A stretch of 64,000 nucleotides of DNA from assembly GCA_002506905.1 (NCBI GenBank), contig DAYM01000006.1:56490-120489 (forward strand). Reading direction: 5' to 3'. Position 1 is the first letter of the stretch. Each line of letters begins with the position of its first letter. This document shows, piece after piece, positions 1 through 7,688 of the stretch. The DNA is from Methanomassiliicoccaceae archaeon UBA328 (lineage in GTDB: Archaea > Thermoplasmatota > Thermoplasmata > Methanomassiliicoccales > Methanomethylophilaceae). A program made the translations under genes and the position numbers. The notes under the pieces were generated by a model that saw only the letters and a program-made list of their open reading frames with translations, was not told where the DNA came from and did no database searches.

Positions 1-602
1 CTGCAGGTTACCTCATGGGCACGGAGAACATGCTTCTCATGACCATGATGGGGGAAGAGGAACCGGTCAAGAAACTGATCAACAAGGTCGCCGATTTCGT
101 ACTCGAACAGCAGCTCGTCATGATCGATGCGGGCGCCACGGTAATGTGGATGGCGGACCCGACATCTTCGGGAGACCTCATCTCACCCGATATGTTCGAT
201 GATTACTCATTCGGACCGATCAAGAAGGTCATATCCAAGACCAAGGAACAATACAAGGTCCCTGCATTCCTGCACATCTGCGGAAACACCACAAGCATCA
301 TGAAGAAACTCCCGGCCACGGGCTGCGACTGTTTCAGTTTCGACCATGCCGTCGATATCACCCAGGCGAAATCGCTTGCGGGAAGGGAGATAGCCCTCAT
401 GGGGAACATCGATCCCGTCAAGATGATACTTCAGGGAAATCCCGAGGAGATCACGCAGAAGTGCTACGAGATGATCGATGTTGCCGGACAGGACGGTGGA
501 TACATCATCGCACCCGGCTGTGAAACACCTCTTGCCAGTCCGGACGAGAATGTGATCGCCATGGGAAAAGCGGGTATCGATTATTGGAAGAACAGACACT
601 GA
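1..602 (+). CDS. MtaA/MtbA-family methylcobamide:CoM methyltransferase, 3' part
   Basis: This is the C-terminal part of a uroporphyrinogen decarboxylase-fold methyltransferase; the 5' part lies before the window and the frame is open from base 3. The three zinc ligands expected of MtaA/MtbA are visible: His and Cys in FLHICGNT and a later Cys in APGCETPLASP. In this family the zinc activates coenzyme M, which then takes the methyl group from a methylated corrinoid protein, the step that feeds methyl groups into methanogenesis. Whether it serves methylamine, methanol or another methyl donor cannot be told from the sequence, and no corrinoid protein or substrate-specific methyltransferase is in view. 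It ends with TGA. Confidence 0.85.
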   Translation, partial: AGYLMGTENMLLMTMMGEEEPVKKLINKVADFVLEQQLVMIDAGATVMWMADPTSSGDLISPDMFDDYSFGPIKKVISKTKEQYKVPAFLHICGNTTSIMKKLPATGCDCFSFDHAVDITQAKSLAGREIALMGNIDPVKMILQGNPEEITQKCYEMIDVAGQDGGYIIAPGCETPLASPDENVIAMGKAGIDYWKNRH

Positions 603-610
603 ACAGAGCA

Positions 611-620
611 ACTAATATAC
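611..620 (+). promoter_or_regulatory. TATA-like box for thiE
   Basis: The element ACTAATATAC is centred about 27 bases before the ATG at 643. At archaeal TATA-to-start spacing this predicts a leaderless or near-leaderless thiE transcript, and it supports the ATG at 643 over the TTG at 622. Inferred from spacing only. Confidence 0.4.
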
Positions 621-642
621 CTTGCAAGATGATATTAGCGGT

Positions 643-1272
643 ATGTTCGACCTATATGTTGTCACGGACAGAGCGCTGTCCCACGGATTATCCGATGCAG
701 AAGTAGCCAGGCTCGCCTATGCCGGCGGAGCGGACGTCGTACAGCTCAGGATGAAAGCTGAGGACGGAAAGGTCATGCTCGAGCAGGCAAAGATCATCAA
801 AGAACTTGCCGACGAGTATGCGAAATACTTCATTATCAACGATAGGGTGGATGTGGCCATGCTCTCTGATGCGGACGGCGTCCATCTCGGTCAGTCGGAT
901 ATCCCCGTAGCGGAGGCCAGAAGACTTCTCGGAGACGACAAGATCATAGGTGTCTCAGTCCACAATGTGGGCGAGGCGGTCACCGCCATGAACGACGGAG
1001 CGGACTATCTCGGTGTCGGTTCCATTTTCACGACCAGCACCAAACTGGATGCGCAGCAGGGACTCGGACTCGATGCGATATACTGTATCAAACAGGCCGT
1101 CGATCTTCCGATAGTGGCGATCGGCGGCATCAACAGGGGAAACATAACCGATGTCATCAGGGCAGGCGCGGACTCCGTGGCCGTAGCGTCCGCCGTTGTA
1201 GGACAGCCCGATATCGAAAAGGCTGCCCATGAGCTCAGGGACATGATCCTGAAAGCAAGACTAAGATACTAA
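643..1272 (+). CDS. thiE: Thiamine-phosphate synthase ThiE
   Basis: TIM-barrel enzyme that joins HMP pyrophosphate and thiazole phosphate to give thiamine phosphate. The family landmarks are present: an N-terminal LYVVTDR, GGADVVQLR, DGVHLGQ, and the phosphate-binding end VAIGGINRGN followed by GADSVAVASAVV. The length, 209 residues, is normal for ThiE. ATG 643 is preferred to TTG 622 because the protein then starts at the conserved first strand and the TATA-like box fits. Many archaea use a ThiN domain for this step, so a ThiE here fits a bacterial-type pathway. It is the first gene of the thiamine cluster and appears intact. Confidence 0.9.
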   Translation: MFDLYVVTDRALSHGLSDAEVARLAYAGGADVVQLRMKAEDGKVMLEQAKIIKELADEYAKYFIINDRVDVAMLSDADGVHLGQSDIPVAEARRLLGDDKIIGVSVHNVGEAVTAMNDGADYLGVGSIFTTSTKLDAQQGLGLDAIYCIKQAVDLPIVAIGGINRGNITDVIRAGADSVAVASAVVGQPDIEKAAHELRDMILKARLRY

Positions 1273-1292
1273 AAATGCTACCAGGGAATCGC

Positions 1293-1880
1293 ATGATAAT
1301 AGCGATAACCGGTAAGAAGAACAGCCTCCGTCCTTTCGAAGAGCAATTGGAGCTCATAGCGAAAGGCAGCCCCGACATGATATTGGTCCGTGATAAGAAC
1401 GCAGATGATGTGGATTATCTCGAATTTGCCAAGAAATGCAAAGAGATCTGCATGAAATATCATGTGGCCATGTCCGCGGATACGCATTTGACGGTCGCAA
1501 AGGAACTGGGCGTCTATCACATCCAAGTACCGTTCGATTTCTTTGTCTAACATACTGCCGATACCGAAGGATTCTCCGTCGGTGTCAGCGTACACAATTC
1601 CGAATAGACAAAGAAAGCGGAAGAACTGGGCGCTCAGAGGATCATTTTCGGAAGCGTGTTCGAGAATTCCTGCAAGGCCGGAAACGCTCCCAAGGGCATC
1701 GAAGCCCTGAAAGGGATCTGCAGCTGCACATCCCTCCCGGTATACGCAATAGGCGGGATCGACCCCGGAAATTCCTCATCTGTCTACAAGGCCGGTGCCG
1801 TCGGGATCTGCTCGCTGACCGGGCTCATGTCCGCCTAGGACCCGGCAAAGATAATATCGCAGCTCAGAAATAACGAATGA
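1293..1880 (+). pseudogene. ThiE/TenI-like pseudogene with three in-frame stops
   Basis: The frame from ATG 1293 reads as a homologue of the intact gene at 4814, starting MIIAITGKK against MIIAVTDRE and sharing LPVYAIGG and the -SGLM- end. It is interrupted by TAA at 1548-1550, TAG at 1605-1607 and TAG at 1836-1838 before a final TGA at 1878. The reading frame never shifts, so the damage is point mutation only. The two TAGs align with Asp and Glu in the paralogue. Pyrrolysine readthrough of TAG would still leave the TAA, so this is called a pseudogene. It sits between thiE and thiS and looks like one of two duplicated copies flanking thiSFGH. Confidence 0.85.
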
Positions 1881-1892
1881 GGAGCGGCACTC

Positions 1893-2087
1893 ATGATGGT
1901 TAACGGGAAGGAAACGGCGATCGGCGAAGGAATGACCCGCGCCGGCCTCATTGACTCCCTCGGATACTCGAAAAGCAGGATAGCCGTCGAACTCAACGGC
2001 AGCATCGTCCCGCGCTCCGAATACGACAATACCATTCTCGGTGATGACGACCGCATCGAGATCGTAGGGATGGTGGGCAGAGGATGA
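1893..2087 (+). CDS. thiS: Sulfur carrier protein ThiS with altered C-terminus
   Basis: Small beta-grasp protein of 64 residues. In ThiS the C-terminal Gly-Gly is adenylated by ThiF and turned into a thiocarboxylate that donates sulfur to ThiG. The fold signature is clear (MVNGKE, IAVELNGSIVPRS, DRIEIVGMVG). The tail reads VGRG instead of the expected VGGG; a single G-to-A change (GGA to AGA) at the penultimate codon would explain it. ThiS is therefore probably impaired. The stop overlaps the thiF start (ATGA at 2084-2087), so the two were translationally coupled. Either of two adjacent ATGs (1893, 1896) could be the start. Confidence 0.8.
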   Translation: MMVNGKETAIGEGMTRAGLIDSLGYSKSRIAVELNGSIVPRSEYDNTILGDDDRIEIVGMVGRG

Positions 2088-2880
2088 GGATCGTTCTGAA
2101 CGGAACCCCCGCAGATACGGAATTCAAGAGCACATCCGAACTCCTCAACGGCATGTGTCCCGGCGGGATCGCTGTGGTCAACAGTTTCACTGCAGATGCT
2201 GATATCGAGCTCTCCGAAGGCGATTCCGTTTTCATTCTGAACAAAGACCATATCCCTTCCGAAAAGGAAGCAGATTTACTCATGTCGGCCCGCGACCCGT
2301 CGAGGATCCGTTCTAAATTGAGAAGTGCCAGCATAGGCATTGCAGGTCTGGGCGGTCTCGGTTCCAATATCGCCGCCATGCTTGTACGCTCGGGCATCGG
2401 AAGACTTGTGATATCCGATATGGATACGGTGGATGCGACCAATCTGAACAGACAGAATTATTTCTATGACGACCTCGGAAGACCTAAGACAGATGCGACG
2501 GAGGATCTGCTGAAGAGGATATCCCCATGCACCGAGATCGAAAAACATCAATGCAGGCTCACACCGGAGAACATTCCGGACATCTACGGGAACTGCGACA
2601 TAGTCTGCGAAGCGCTGGACTCCGCAGAGGAGAAGGCAATGTTCATCAACACGGTCTTGGAGAAATGTCTGGACACAATTATCATTTCGGGCCTGGGGAT
2701 GGCCGGACACGGCCACTCTAATTCGATAACCACCAAAAACGGTTGAATAAGCTCTACTTATGCGGAGACGGTACGAGCGAAGTATCTGGCGGTGTCGGAT
2801 TGACCGCTCCCCGCGTGAACATATGCGCAGGGCACATGGCCAACACCGTCATAGGACTGCTCACAGACACTGAGATTTGA
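2084..2880 (+). pseudogene. thiF: ThiF family 2 (UBL-E1 fusion), frameshifted
   Basis: Adenylyltransferase that activates ThiS. Residues 1-75 form a ThiS-like ubiquitin domain and the rest an E1/MoeB Rossmann domain with GLGGLGSN and DMDTVDATNLNRQNYF. This N-terminal fusion is typical of clostridial ThiF. The frame stops at TGA 2744 just after SNSITTKN. The C-terminus continues in another frame as NKLYLCGDGTSEV to the TGA at 2878. Adding one A to the A5 run at 2735-2739 restores a continuous protein of about 265 residues. The truncated form loses the last 45 or so residues, including the conserved CGDG segment. It is either a real one-base deletion or a sequencing error in the run. Confidence 0.8.
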
Positions 2881-2889
2881 GGCAGGAAA

Positions 2890-3660
2890 ATGGAAGATCC
2901 ATTAATAATCGGAAATAAGAGATTCAATTCTAGATTTATTTTGGGCTCCGGCAAGTTCTCGTTGGAGATGACCGATGCCGTGATCAGGAACGGAGGCGTG
3001 GAGATCGCCACATTGGCCATCAGACGCGCCAACAAGGGCGGAGAGGAAGATATCCTCGATTACATGCCCGAAGGCATCACCCTGCTCCCCAACACATCCG
3101 GAGCCAGGAATGCGGAGGAAGCATTAAGGATAGCCAGACTCGCAAGGGAACTGGGCTGCGGAGATATGATCAAAGTGGAGATAATAAAGGACTCCAAGTA
3201 TCTCCTTCCGGACAACTGCGAGACGATCAGGGCCATCAAGATGCTCAGCGACGAGGGATTCGTCGCCATGCCGTACATGATGCCCGACCTGTCCGCTGCA
3301 AGGGCAATGGCAGACGCCGGTGCCGCCGCGATCATGCCTCTGGGAGCCCCCATCGGAAGCAACAAAGGACTGCTTACCAAGGAATTCATCAAGATACTCG
3401 TGGAAGAGATCAATCTTCCAGTCATTGTCGATGCGGGTATCGGACGTCCGTCCCAGGCGTGCGAGGCCATGGAATTGGGATGCGCCGCGGTGATGGCGAA
3501 CACGGCCATCGCGACTGCGAAAGATGTTCCCGCAATGGCCACCGCATTCAGGATGGCGATAGAGGCCGGAATACTTGCATATCTTTCGGGACCCGGAAGG
3601 GTCCTCGAGGACCGCGGAGAGGCATCAAGCCCGCTTACCGGTTTCCTCGGGAGGCTTTGA
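2890..3660 (+). CDS. thiG: Thiazole synthase ThiG
   Basis: TIM-barrel enzyme that builds the thiazole ring from 1-deoxyxylulose 5-phosphate, dehydroglycine and ThiS thiocarboxylate. Start region IIGNKRFNSRFILGSGK, the Schiff-base lysine in DMIKVEI (about residue 95), PLGAPIGS and VDAGIGRPS are all present, and the length of 256 residues is normal. It appears intact although its sulfur donor ThiS and the ThiS activator ThiF are damaged. It is directly followed by thiH (TGA then ATG). ThiG is rare in archaea, which mostly use Thi4. Confidence 0.93.
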   Translation: MEDPLIIGNKRFNSRFILGSGKFSLEMTDAVIRNGGVEIATLAIRRANKGGEEDILDYMPEGITLLPNTSGARNAEEALRIARLARELGCGDMIKVEIIKDSKYLLPDNCETIRAIKMLSDEGFVAMPYMMPDLSAARAMADAGAAAIMPLGAPIGSNKGLLTKEFIKILVEEINLPVIVDAGIGRPSQACEAMELGCAAVMANTAIATAKDVPAMATAFRMAIEAGILAYLSGPGRVLEDRGEASSPLTGFLGRL

Positions 3661-4812
3661 ATGCCTCTGATAAAGGTAGATGCGGAAGAATACTACGATA
3701 ACATGGAGCGCCTGCCCACAGACCTCATGGATCAGGTGCTGGCACTTACCAAGGAATTCGATCCGGCCAAGTACACCTCGTCGGATGTTGTAAGGGCATT
3801 GGAGAAGGACCACCTGCTGCCGGAGGATTTCGCGGCACTGCTCTCTCCTGCCGCGGACCCCTATCTCGAGAAAATGGCCGAAAGGGCCAGAGACGAGACC
3901 CGCAGACATTTCGGAAATTCCGTCTGCATGTTCACACCCATCTACACATCCAATTACTGCACCAACCAGTGCGTCTATTGCGGTTTCAACTGCAAGAACC
4001 AGATACACAGGGCAAAACTGTCGATAGAAGAAGTGGATACCGAGATGAAGGCCATCGCATCCACCGGACTGACGGAGATCCTGATCCTCACCGGAGAATC
4101 ACGTACCATGTCAGATATCGAATACATCGGCGAATGCATCAAGGTCGCTGCGAAATACTTCTCGAGCATCGGCATGGAGGTCTATCCGATGAACAGCGAC
4201 GAATACAGATATCTCCGCGATTGCGGAGCGGATTACGTCACGGTGTTCCAGGAGACCTACGATCCGAAAAGATACGCGGAACTCCATCTCGGAGGGCCCA
4301 AACGTATATTCTCATACAGATTCAACGCCCAGGAACGTGCCCTCAGGGGAGGGATGAGAGGAGTTGCGTTCGGTGCACTCCTGGGATTGGGCGATTTCAG
4401 AAAGGATGCCTTCAGCTGCGGTATGCATGCATATCTTCTGCAGAGGAAATATCCCCACGCCGAGATCTCCTTCTCTCTGCCGAGGCTCAGACCGTGCATA
4501 AGCAATGAGAAGGACGACAACCCAGTCCATGAAAGACAGCTTCTGCAGGTCGCTCTGGCATACAGAATATTCATGCCTTTCGCAGGTGAGACCATCTCGA
4601 CAAGGGAATGCAAGGACTTCCGTGACAACATTGTCGGATTGTGCGCAACGAAGATCTCCGCAGGCGTCTGCGTAGGGATCGGGGGACGCGCAGAAGAGGA
4701 GAAGGGAGACGAACAGTTCGATATCTCGGATCCCAGAAGCGTGGAAGAGGTCAGGAAGGCCCTTGTGGACAAGGGACTTCAGCCCGTATTCAACGATTAT
4801 GTGAGAGTCTGA
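3661..4812 (+). CDS. thiH: Tyrosine lyase ThiH (2-iminoacetate synthase)
   Basis: Radical SAM enzyme that cleaves tyrosine to dehydroglycine and p-cresol, giving ThiG its C2-N unit; this is the oxygen-sensitive, anaerobic alternative to ThiO. The radical SAM motif CxxxCxxC is at about residues 100-107 (CTNQCVYCGF), followed by EILILTGES and later SFSLPRLRPC. The length of 383 residues is slightly above the family norm. It starts right after thiG and ends one base before the next gene, so the genes form one transcription unit. It appears intact. Confidence 0.93.
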   Translation: MPLIKVDAEEYYDNMERLPTDLMDQVLALTKEFDPAKYTSSDVVRALEKDHLLPEDFAALLSPAADPYLEKMAERARDETRRHFGNSVCMFTPIYTSNYCTNQCVYCGFNCKNQIHRAKLSIEEVDTEMKAIASTGLTEILILTGESRTMSDIEYIGECIKVAAKYFSSIGMEVYPMNSDEYRYLRDCGADYVTVFQETYDPKRYAELHLGGPKRIFSYRFNAQERALRGGMRGVAFGALLGLGDFRKDAFSCGMHAYLLQRKYPHAEISFSLPRLRPCISNEKDDNPVHERQLLQVALAYRIFMPFAGETISTRECKDFRDNIVGLCATKISAGVCVGIGGRAEEEKGDEQFDISDPRSVEEVRKALVDKGLQPVFNDYVRV

Positions 4813-4813
4813 G

Positions 4814-5428
4814 ATGATAATAGCGGTCACAGACAGGGAACATACCATCCGTCCGTTCACGGAACAGCTCAGACTGATCGCCGAAGGCAGACCTGACATG
4901 GTCATCATCCGTGACAAGAACTGCAGCATAGATGAATTCAGGGAATTCGCCGCAGAATGCAGGGACATCTGTTCGGAATTCGATGTGGATGTGTGCGTAA
5001 ATACCTACTGTCAGATCGCAAAGGAACTCGGGATCGAGAAGGTCCAGCTTCCGATGCAGATACTCTCCGAAAGGAAGGGAAAAGATGACAGCATCCTTAC
5101 GGGGGCATCTGTCCACAGCATCCAGGATGCAAAGGACGCGGAAGAACTCGGTGCCGACTGGCTTGTTTTCGGAAATGTGTTCGAGACCTCATGCAAAGTA
5201 GGGAAGGCAGGTGCTGGGACTGATATGCTGAAGGAAGCGTGTGAAAGCACATCCCTTCCAGTCTACGCCATCGGAGGCGTAACGGCGGACAACATCCGCT
5301 CGGTCATGAGATCGGGAGCGTCCGGAGCATGCATAATGTCCGGATTGATGATGGCGGAAAGACCTTCGGAGGTCATAGACAGACTCAGAAGGAATTCCAA
5401 CCGGCAATCTAAAATATCCATATTGTAA
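4814..5428 (+). CDS. Second ThiE/TenI-like thiamine-phosphate synthase-family protein
   Basis: TIM-barrel protein of 204 residues, starting MIIAVTDRE and ending with LPVYAIGGVTADNIR and GACIMSGLMM. It is the intact paralogue of the pseudogene at 1293. Clostridial thiamine operons often carry such a gene after thiH; those proteins are annotated ThiE but resemble TenI, the thiazole tautomerase. With a canonical ThiE at 643, a TenI-like role on the thiazole is more likely than a duplicate ThiE, but the two cannot be separated by eye. It stops with TAA and is intact. Confidence 0.75.
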   Translation: MIIAVTDREHTIRPFTEQLRLIAEGRPDMVIIRDKNCSIDEFREFAAECRDICSEFDVDVCVNTYCQIAKELGIEKVQLPMQILSERKGKDDSILTGASVHSIQDAKDAEELGADWLVFGNVFETSCKVGKAGAGTDMLKEACESTSLPVYAIGGVTADNIRSVMRSGASGACIMSGLMMAERPSEVIDRLRRNSNRQSKISIL

Positions 5429-5438
5429 TCACAGTACC

Positions 5439-6233
5439 ATGTCTGTCCGCATCTCAGATATGATGGGTGCTGTGAGGCTGAAAAGACCTCTCGTTCACCA
5501 TATCACCAATTATGTAACTGTCAACGATTGTGCCAATATCTGTATCTGCGCCGGAGGTTCTCCTGTAATGACGGATGAGGCCAAGGATATTCCCGAGATG
5601 GTGGCCCTTGCCTCTGCCGTAGTTCTCAACATAGGCACACTTAACGAGAGGACGATCTCCTCGATGATACTGGCGGGAAAATGCGCCAACGAGAAGAACA
5701 TCCCCGTTATCCTCGATCCCGTCGGAGTAGGTGCAACGACATACAGGACCGAGACCGCTTGGAAGATCCTCAACAAAGTGAAGGTAAGCGTCATCAAAGG
5801 CAACAGCGGGGAGATAGCGGTACTAGCAGGTGCCGGAGGAGAAGTGAAGGGTGTTGATTCCGTTTCCGGTTCCGAAGGTACAGGCGCTGTACTGGCACTG
5901 TCTAAGAAAACTGGTGCCATTGTGGCATCCACAGGAAAGATCGATTACGTCTCCGACGGAAAGAAAGTGTATGTCCTGAGGAACGGGGACGACTACCTCG
6001 GCACCGTTTCCGGAACAGGCTGCATGGTATCTTCGGTGATCGGATGCTATGTCGGAGCATGCGGCGTGACCGCAGAGGCCGTGGCATGCGGAATATCGGC
6101 ATTCAACATCGCCGCCGAGATAGCCGCCGAGAAAGCGTTCGGACCCGGGTCCTTCAAGACAAAACTTTTCGACTCCATCTACGGACTCGATGAGAAAGAG
6201 GCAGCGACCAGACTCAATTATGAAGAGGAATAA
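5439..6233 (+). CDS. thiM: Hydroxyethylthiazole kinase ThiM
   Basis: Ribokinase-fold enzyme that phosphorylates salvaged hydroxyethylthiazole. Landmarks are RPLVHHITNYVTVNDCAN near the start, AMMTDE-like VMTDEAKDIPEM, LDPVGVGAT, NSGEIAVLAG, and the anion hole with catalytic Cys in GTVSGTGCMVS. Length 264 is normal. A possible TATA-like run lies in the end of the previous gene (about 5409-5418), so it may have its own leaderless promoter. With ThiE it would make thiamine phosphate from scavenged thiazole, bypassing the damaged ThiS/ThiF step. Confidence 0.93.
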   Translation: MSVRISDMMGAVRLKRPLVHHITNYVTVNDCANICICAGGSPVMTDEAKDIPEMVALASAVVLNIGTLNERTISSMILAGKCANEKNIPVILDPVGVGATTYRTETAWKILNKVKVSVIKGNSGEIAVLAGAGGEVKGVDSVSGSEGTGAVLALSKKTGAIVASTGKIDYVSDGKKVYVLRNGDDYLGTVSGTGCMVSSVIGCYVGACGVTAEAVACGISAFNIAAEIAAEKAFGPGSFKTKLFDSIYGLDEKEAATRLNYEEE

Positions 6234-6236
6234 GAC

Positions 6237-6800
6237 ATGAAGGTCAGAAAGGATGTGGTGGACGAGCTTCTGGAATACAACCGCGAATTCGTGAAGAACG
6301 AGAGATACAAAGAGTTCAAGACCACGAAATATCCGGACAGGAAGATAGCCATCCTGACATGCATGGACACCCGCCTTACGAATCTCCTCCCTGCGGCACT
6401 CGGCCTCAAGAACGGAGAGGTCAAGATGATCAAGAACGCGGGAGGTATCATCTCGGATCCCTTCGGCAGCAGCATCAAGAGTCTGCTGGTAGGAATATAC
6501 GAATTGGGTGTCGAAGAGATTATGGTCATCGGACACACTGACTGCGGTGCGCAGCACATCTGCGAAGAGGTCATGGAAAAGGAAATGCTCGAAAGAGGCA
6601 TTCCAGAAAGGACGATCGAACTTCTGAAAGGCGAGCTGGATTTCCACGGCTGGCTCTCCGGTTTCGACAGCGTCGAAGGATCTGTCATCAACACCGTGAA
6701 AGCTATAAGGGAACACCCACTGGTGCCGAAGGACGTGGACGTATCCAGATTCCTGATCGATTCCCATACCGGCGAACTTACCATTCTGGACAGATCATAA
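6237..6800 (+). CDS. Beta-class carbonic anhydrase
   Basis: Zinc enzyme interconverting CO2 and bicarbonate in the cytoplasm. Zinc ligands and the Asp/Arg dyad are visible: Cys42, Asp44 and Arg46 in TCMDTR, then His100 and Cys103 in GHTDCGAQ. Length 187 fits the short clade found in archaea and Gram-positive bacteria. It starts three bases after thiM and probably shares its transcript. Its last six bases overlap the convergent pth2 gene. Confidence 0.92.
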   Translation: MKVRKDVVDELLEYNREFVKNERYKEFKTTKYPDRKIAILTCMDTRLTNLLPAALGLKNGEVKMIKNAGGIISDPFGSSIKSLLVGIYELGVEEIMVIGHTDCGAQHICEEVMEKEMLERGIPERTIELLKGELDFHGWLSGFDSVEGSVINTVKAIREHPLVPKDVDVSRFLIDSHTGELTILDRS

Positions 6801-7175
6801 CATCTTCAGGTCGCCGGTGATCTTGTCGATATCCGAATTGGGCGCCGGACCTATTCCGATGCATGTGTACGAACCGGGAGCGATCTCGGTCCTTCCCGCA
6901 TCACATATCGTTACCACAGTAAGGCCCTGTGCCTCGGCCACGGCCTTGTACTCGAACAGCTGCCTTTCGGAATCGACCTTGAGGACGATCTTTGCCTGTC
7001 CGCCGGACATCCAGGCCTCGAAATTCTTCTTGTCGCGCTTCTGTGCGGCAAGGGCACAGCCTACAGCCGCATGACCTGCCTGGGCGGCGATCTTCCCCTT
7101 GCTCATCTTGAGGTCGTTCCTCATAAGAATTACGACCTTGCGCTCTTCTCCGCTGTCCGATACACGGAATAACAT
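6795..7175 (-). CDS. pth2: Peptidyl-tRNA hydrolase Pth2
   Basis: Archaeal/eukaryotic type enzyme that releases peptides from stalled peptidyl-tRNA. The core reads KVVILMRNDLKMSKGKIAAQ with AGHAAVG after it, then a C-terminal DAGRTEIAPGSYT and IGIGPAP, all typical of Pth2. ATG 7175 is chosen because GGGGA stands seven bases before it; a GTG at 7196 in the same frame is an alternative adding seven residues. It converges on and slightly overlaps the carbonic anhydrase gene. Confidence 0.93.
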   Translation of the reverse strand: MLFRVSDSGEERKVVILMRNDLKMSKGKIAAQAGHAAVGCALAAQKRDKKNFEAWMSGGQAKIVLKVDSERQLFEYKAVAEAQGLTVVTICDAGRTEIAPGSYTCIGIGPAPNSDIDKITGDLKML

Positions 7176-7248
7176 GATTCCCCGATTGTCCGACACCTAT
7201 ATGAAAAAGAGGGTACAGATTTTTACGTGGAACGTCATACGGATTCTC

Positions 7249-7641
7249 ATGGCAATGATCGATATCGAATACAGACACGCCGCCGAACCCCCAGCGAATG
7301 CGGGAGAGATCAGAAGGAAGACCGTCAAAGAGATGCACGATTACCTTTACGACCTCGTATGCAACATGCAGATGGAAGACGTCTCTTCCAAACTCATCGA
7401 TACCGAATCTCCGGACGAGAACATGGTCTACATCAACGGCAAACCGATCCATGAGATCCTCAAAGGACTCAACATCAAGATGCTGGAATCCGATGATTCA
7501 TGCGGTTCCGCACCCATGGTCAAGTTCGAACGCCCTCCTACCGAATGGAACACCGAGATCATCGAGGACATTCCCGACGTCATTATGAAGAACGCCATCG
7601 CCAAGGTTTTCGCCGACATTTACAACAACAGGATCATGTGA
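7249..7641 (+). CDS. Small conserved protein, possible DUF2703-like
   Basis: A 130-residue soluble protein starting MAMIDIEYRHA (or at the ATG at 7255). I do not firmly recognise it. The short strand-rich start with YRH, the central VYINGKPIHEIL and the DDSCG segment resemble DUF2703 proteins, but the Cys pairs of that family are mostly absent. The frame is open upstream to 7099, but that extension is antisense to pth2 and is not considered coding. It lies between the pth2 start and tgtA. No function can be assigned. Confidence 0.55.
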   Translation: MAMIDIEYRHAAEPPANAGEIRRKTVKEMHDYLYDLVCNMQMEDVSSKLIDTESPDENMVYINGKPIHEILKGLNIKMLESDDSCGSAPMVKFERPPTEWNTEIIEDIPDVIMKNAIAKVFADIYNNRIM

Positions 7642-7656
7642 TCCCGCGTACCAATA

Positions 7657-7666
7657 CTATAAATGG
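7657..7666 (+). promoter_or_regulatory. TATA-like box for tgtA
   Basis: ACTATAAATG lies about 27 bases before the tgtA ATG at 7689, which predicts a transcript starting at or within a few bases of that ATG. Confidence 0.5.
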
Positions 7667-7688
7667 TCCCTCCCGATACTCTCGGACG

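Noticed and set aside
603..642. TPP riboswitch upstream of thiE
   Set aside because: No CUGAGA...ACC and no GAUCUGG/AAUGCC consensus; the leader is too short.
1293..1880. Functional gene through pyrrolysine at TAG
   Set aside because: A TAA at 1548 precedes both TAGs and would end translation anyway.
2730..2746. Programmed -1 frameshifting in thiF
   Set aside because: The run ACC AAA AAC lacks a proper XXXYYYZ heptamer (preceding base is C) and no clear downstream stem was seen, so a plain indel is simpler.
7500..7688. N-terminal extension of tgtA
   Set aside because: The extension overlaps another real frame, has odd composition, and the TATA box lies just before ATG 7689.
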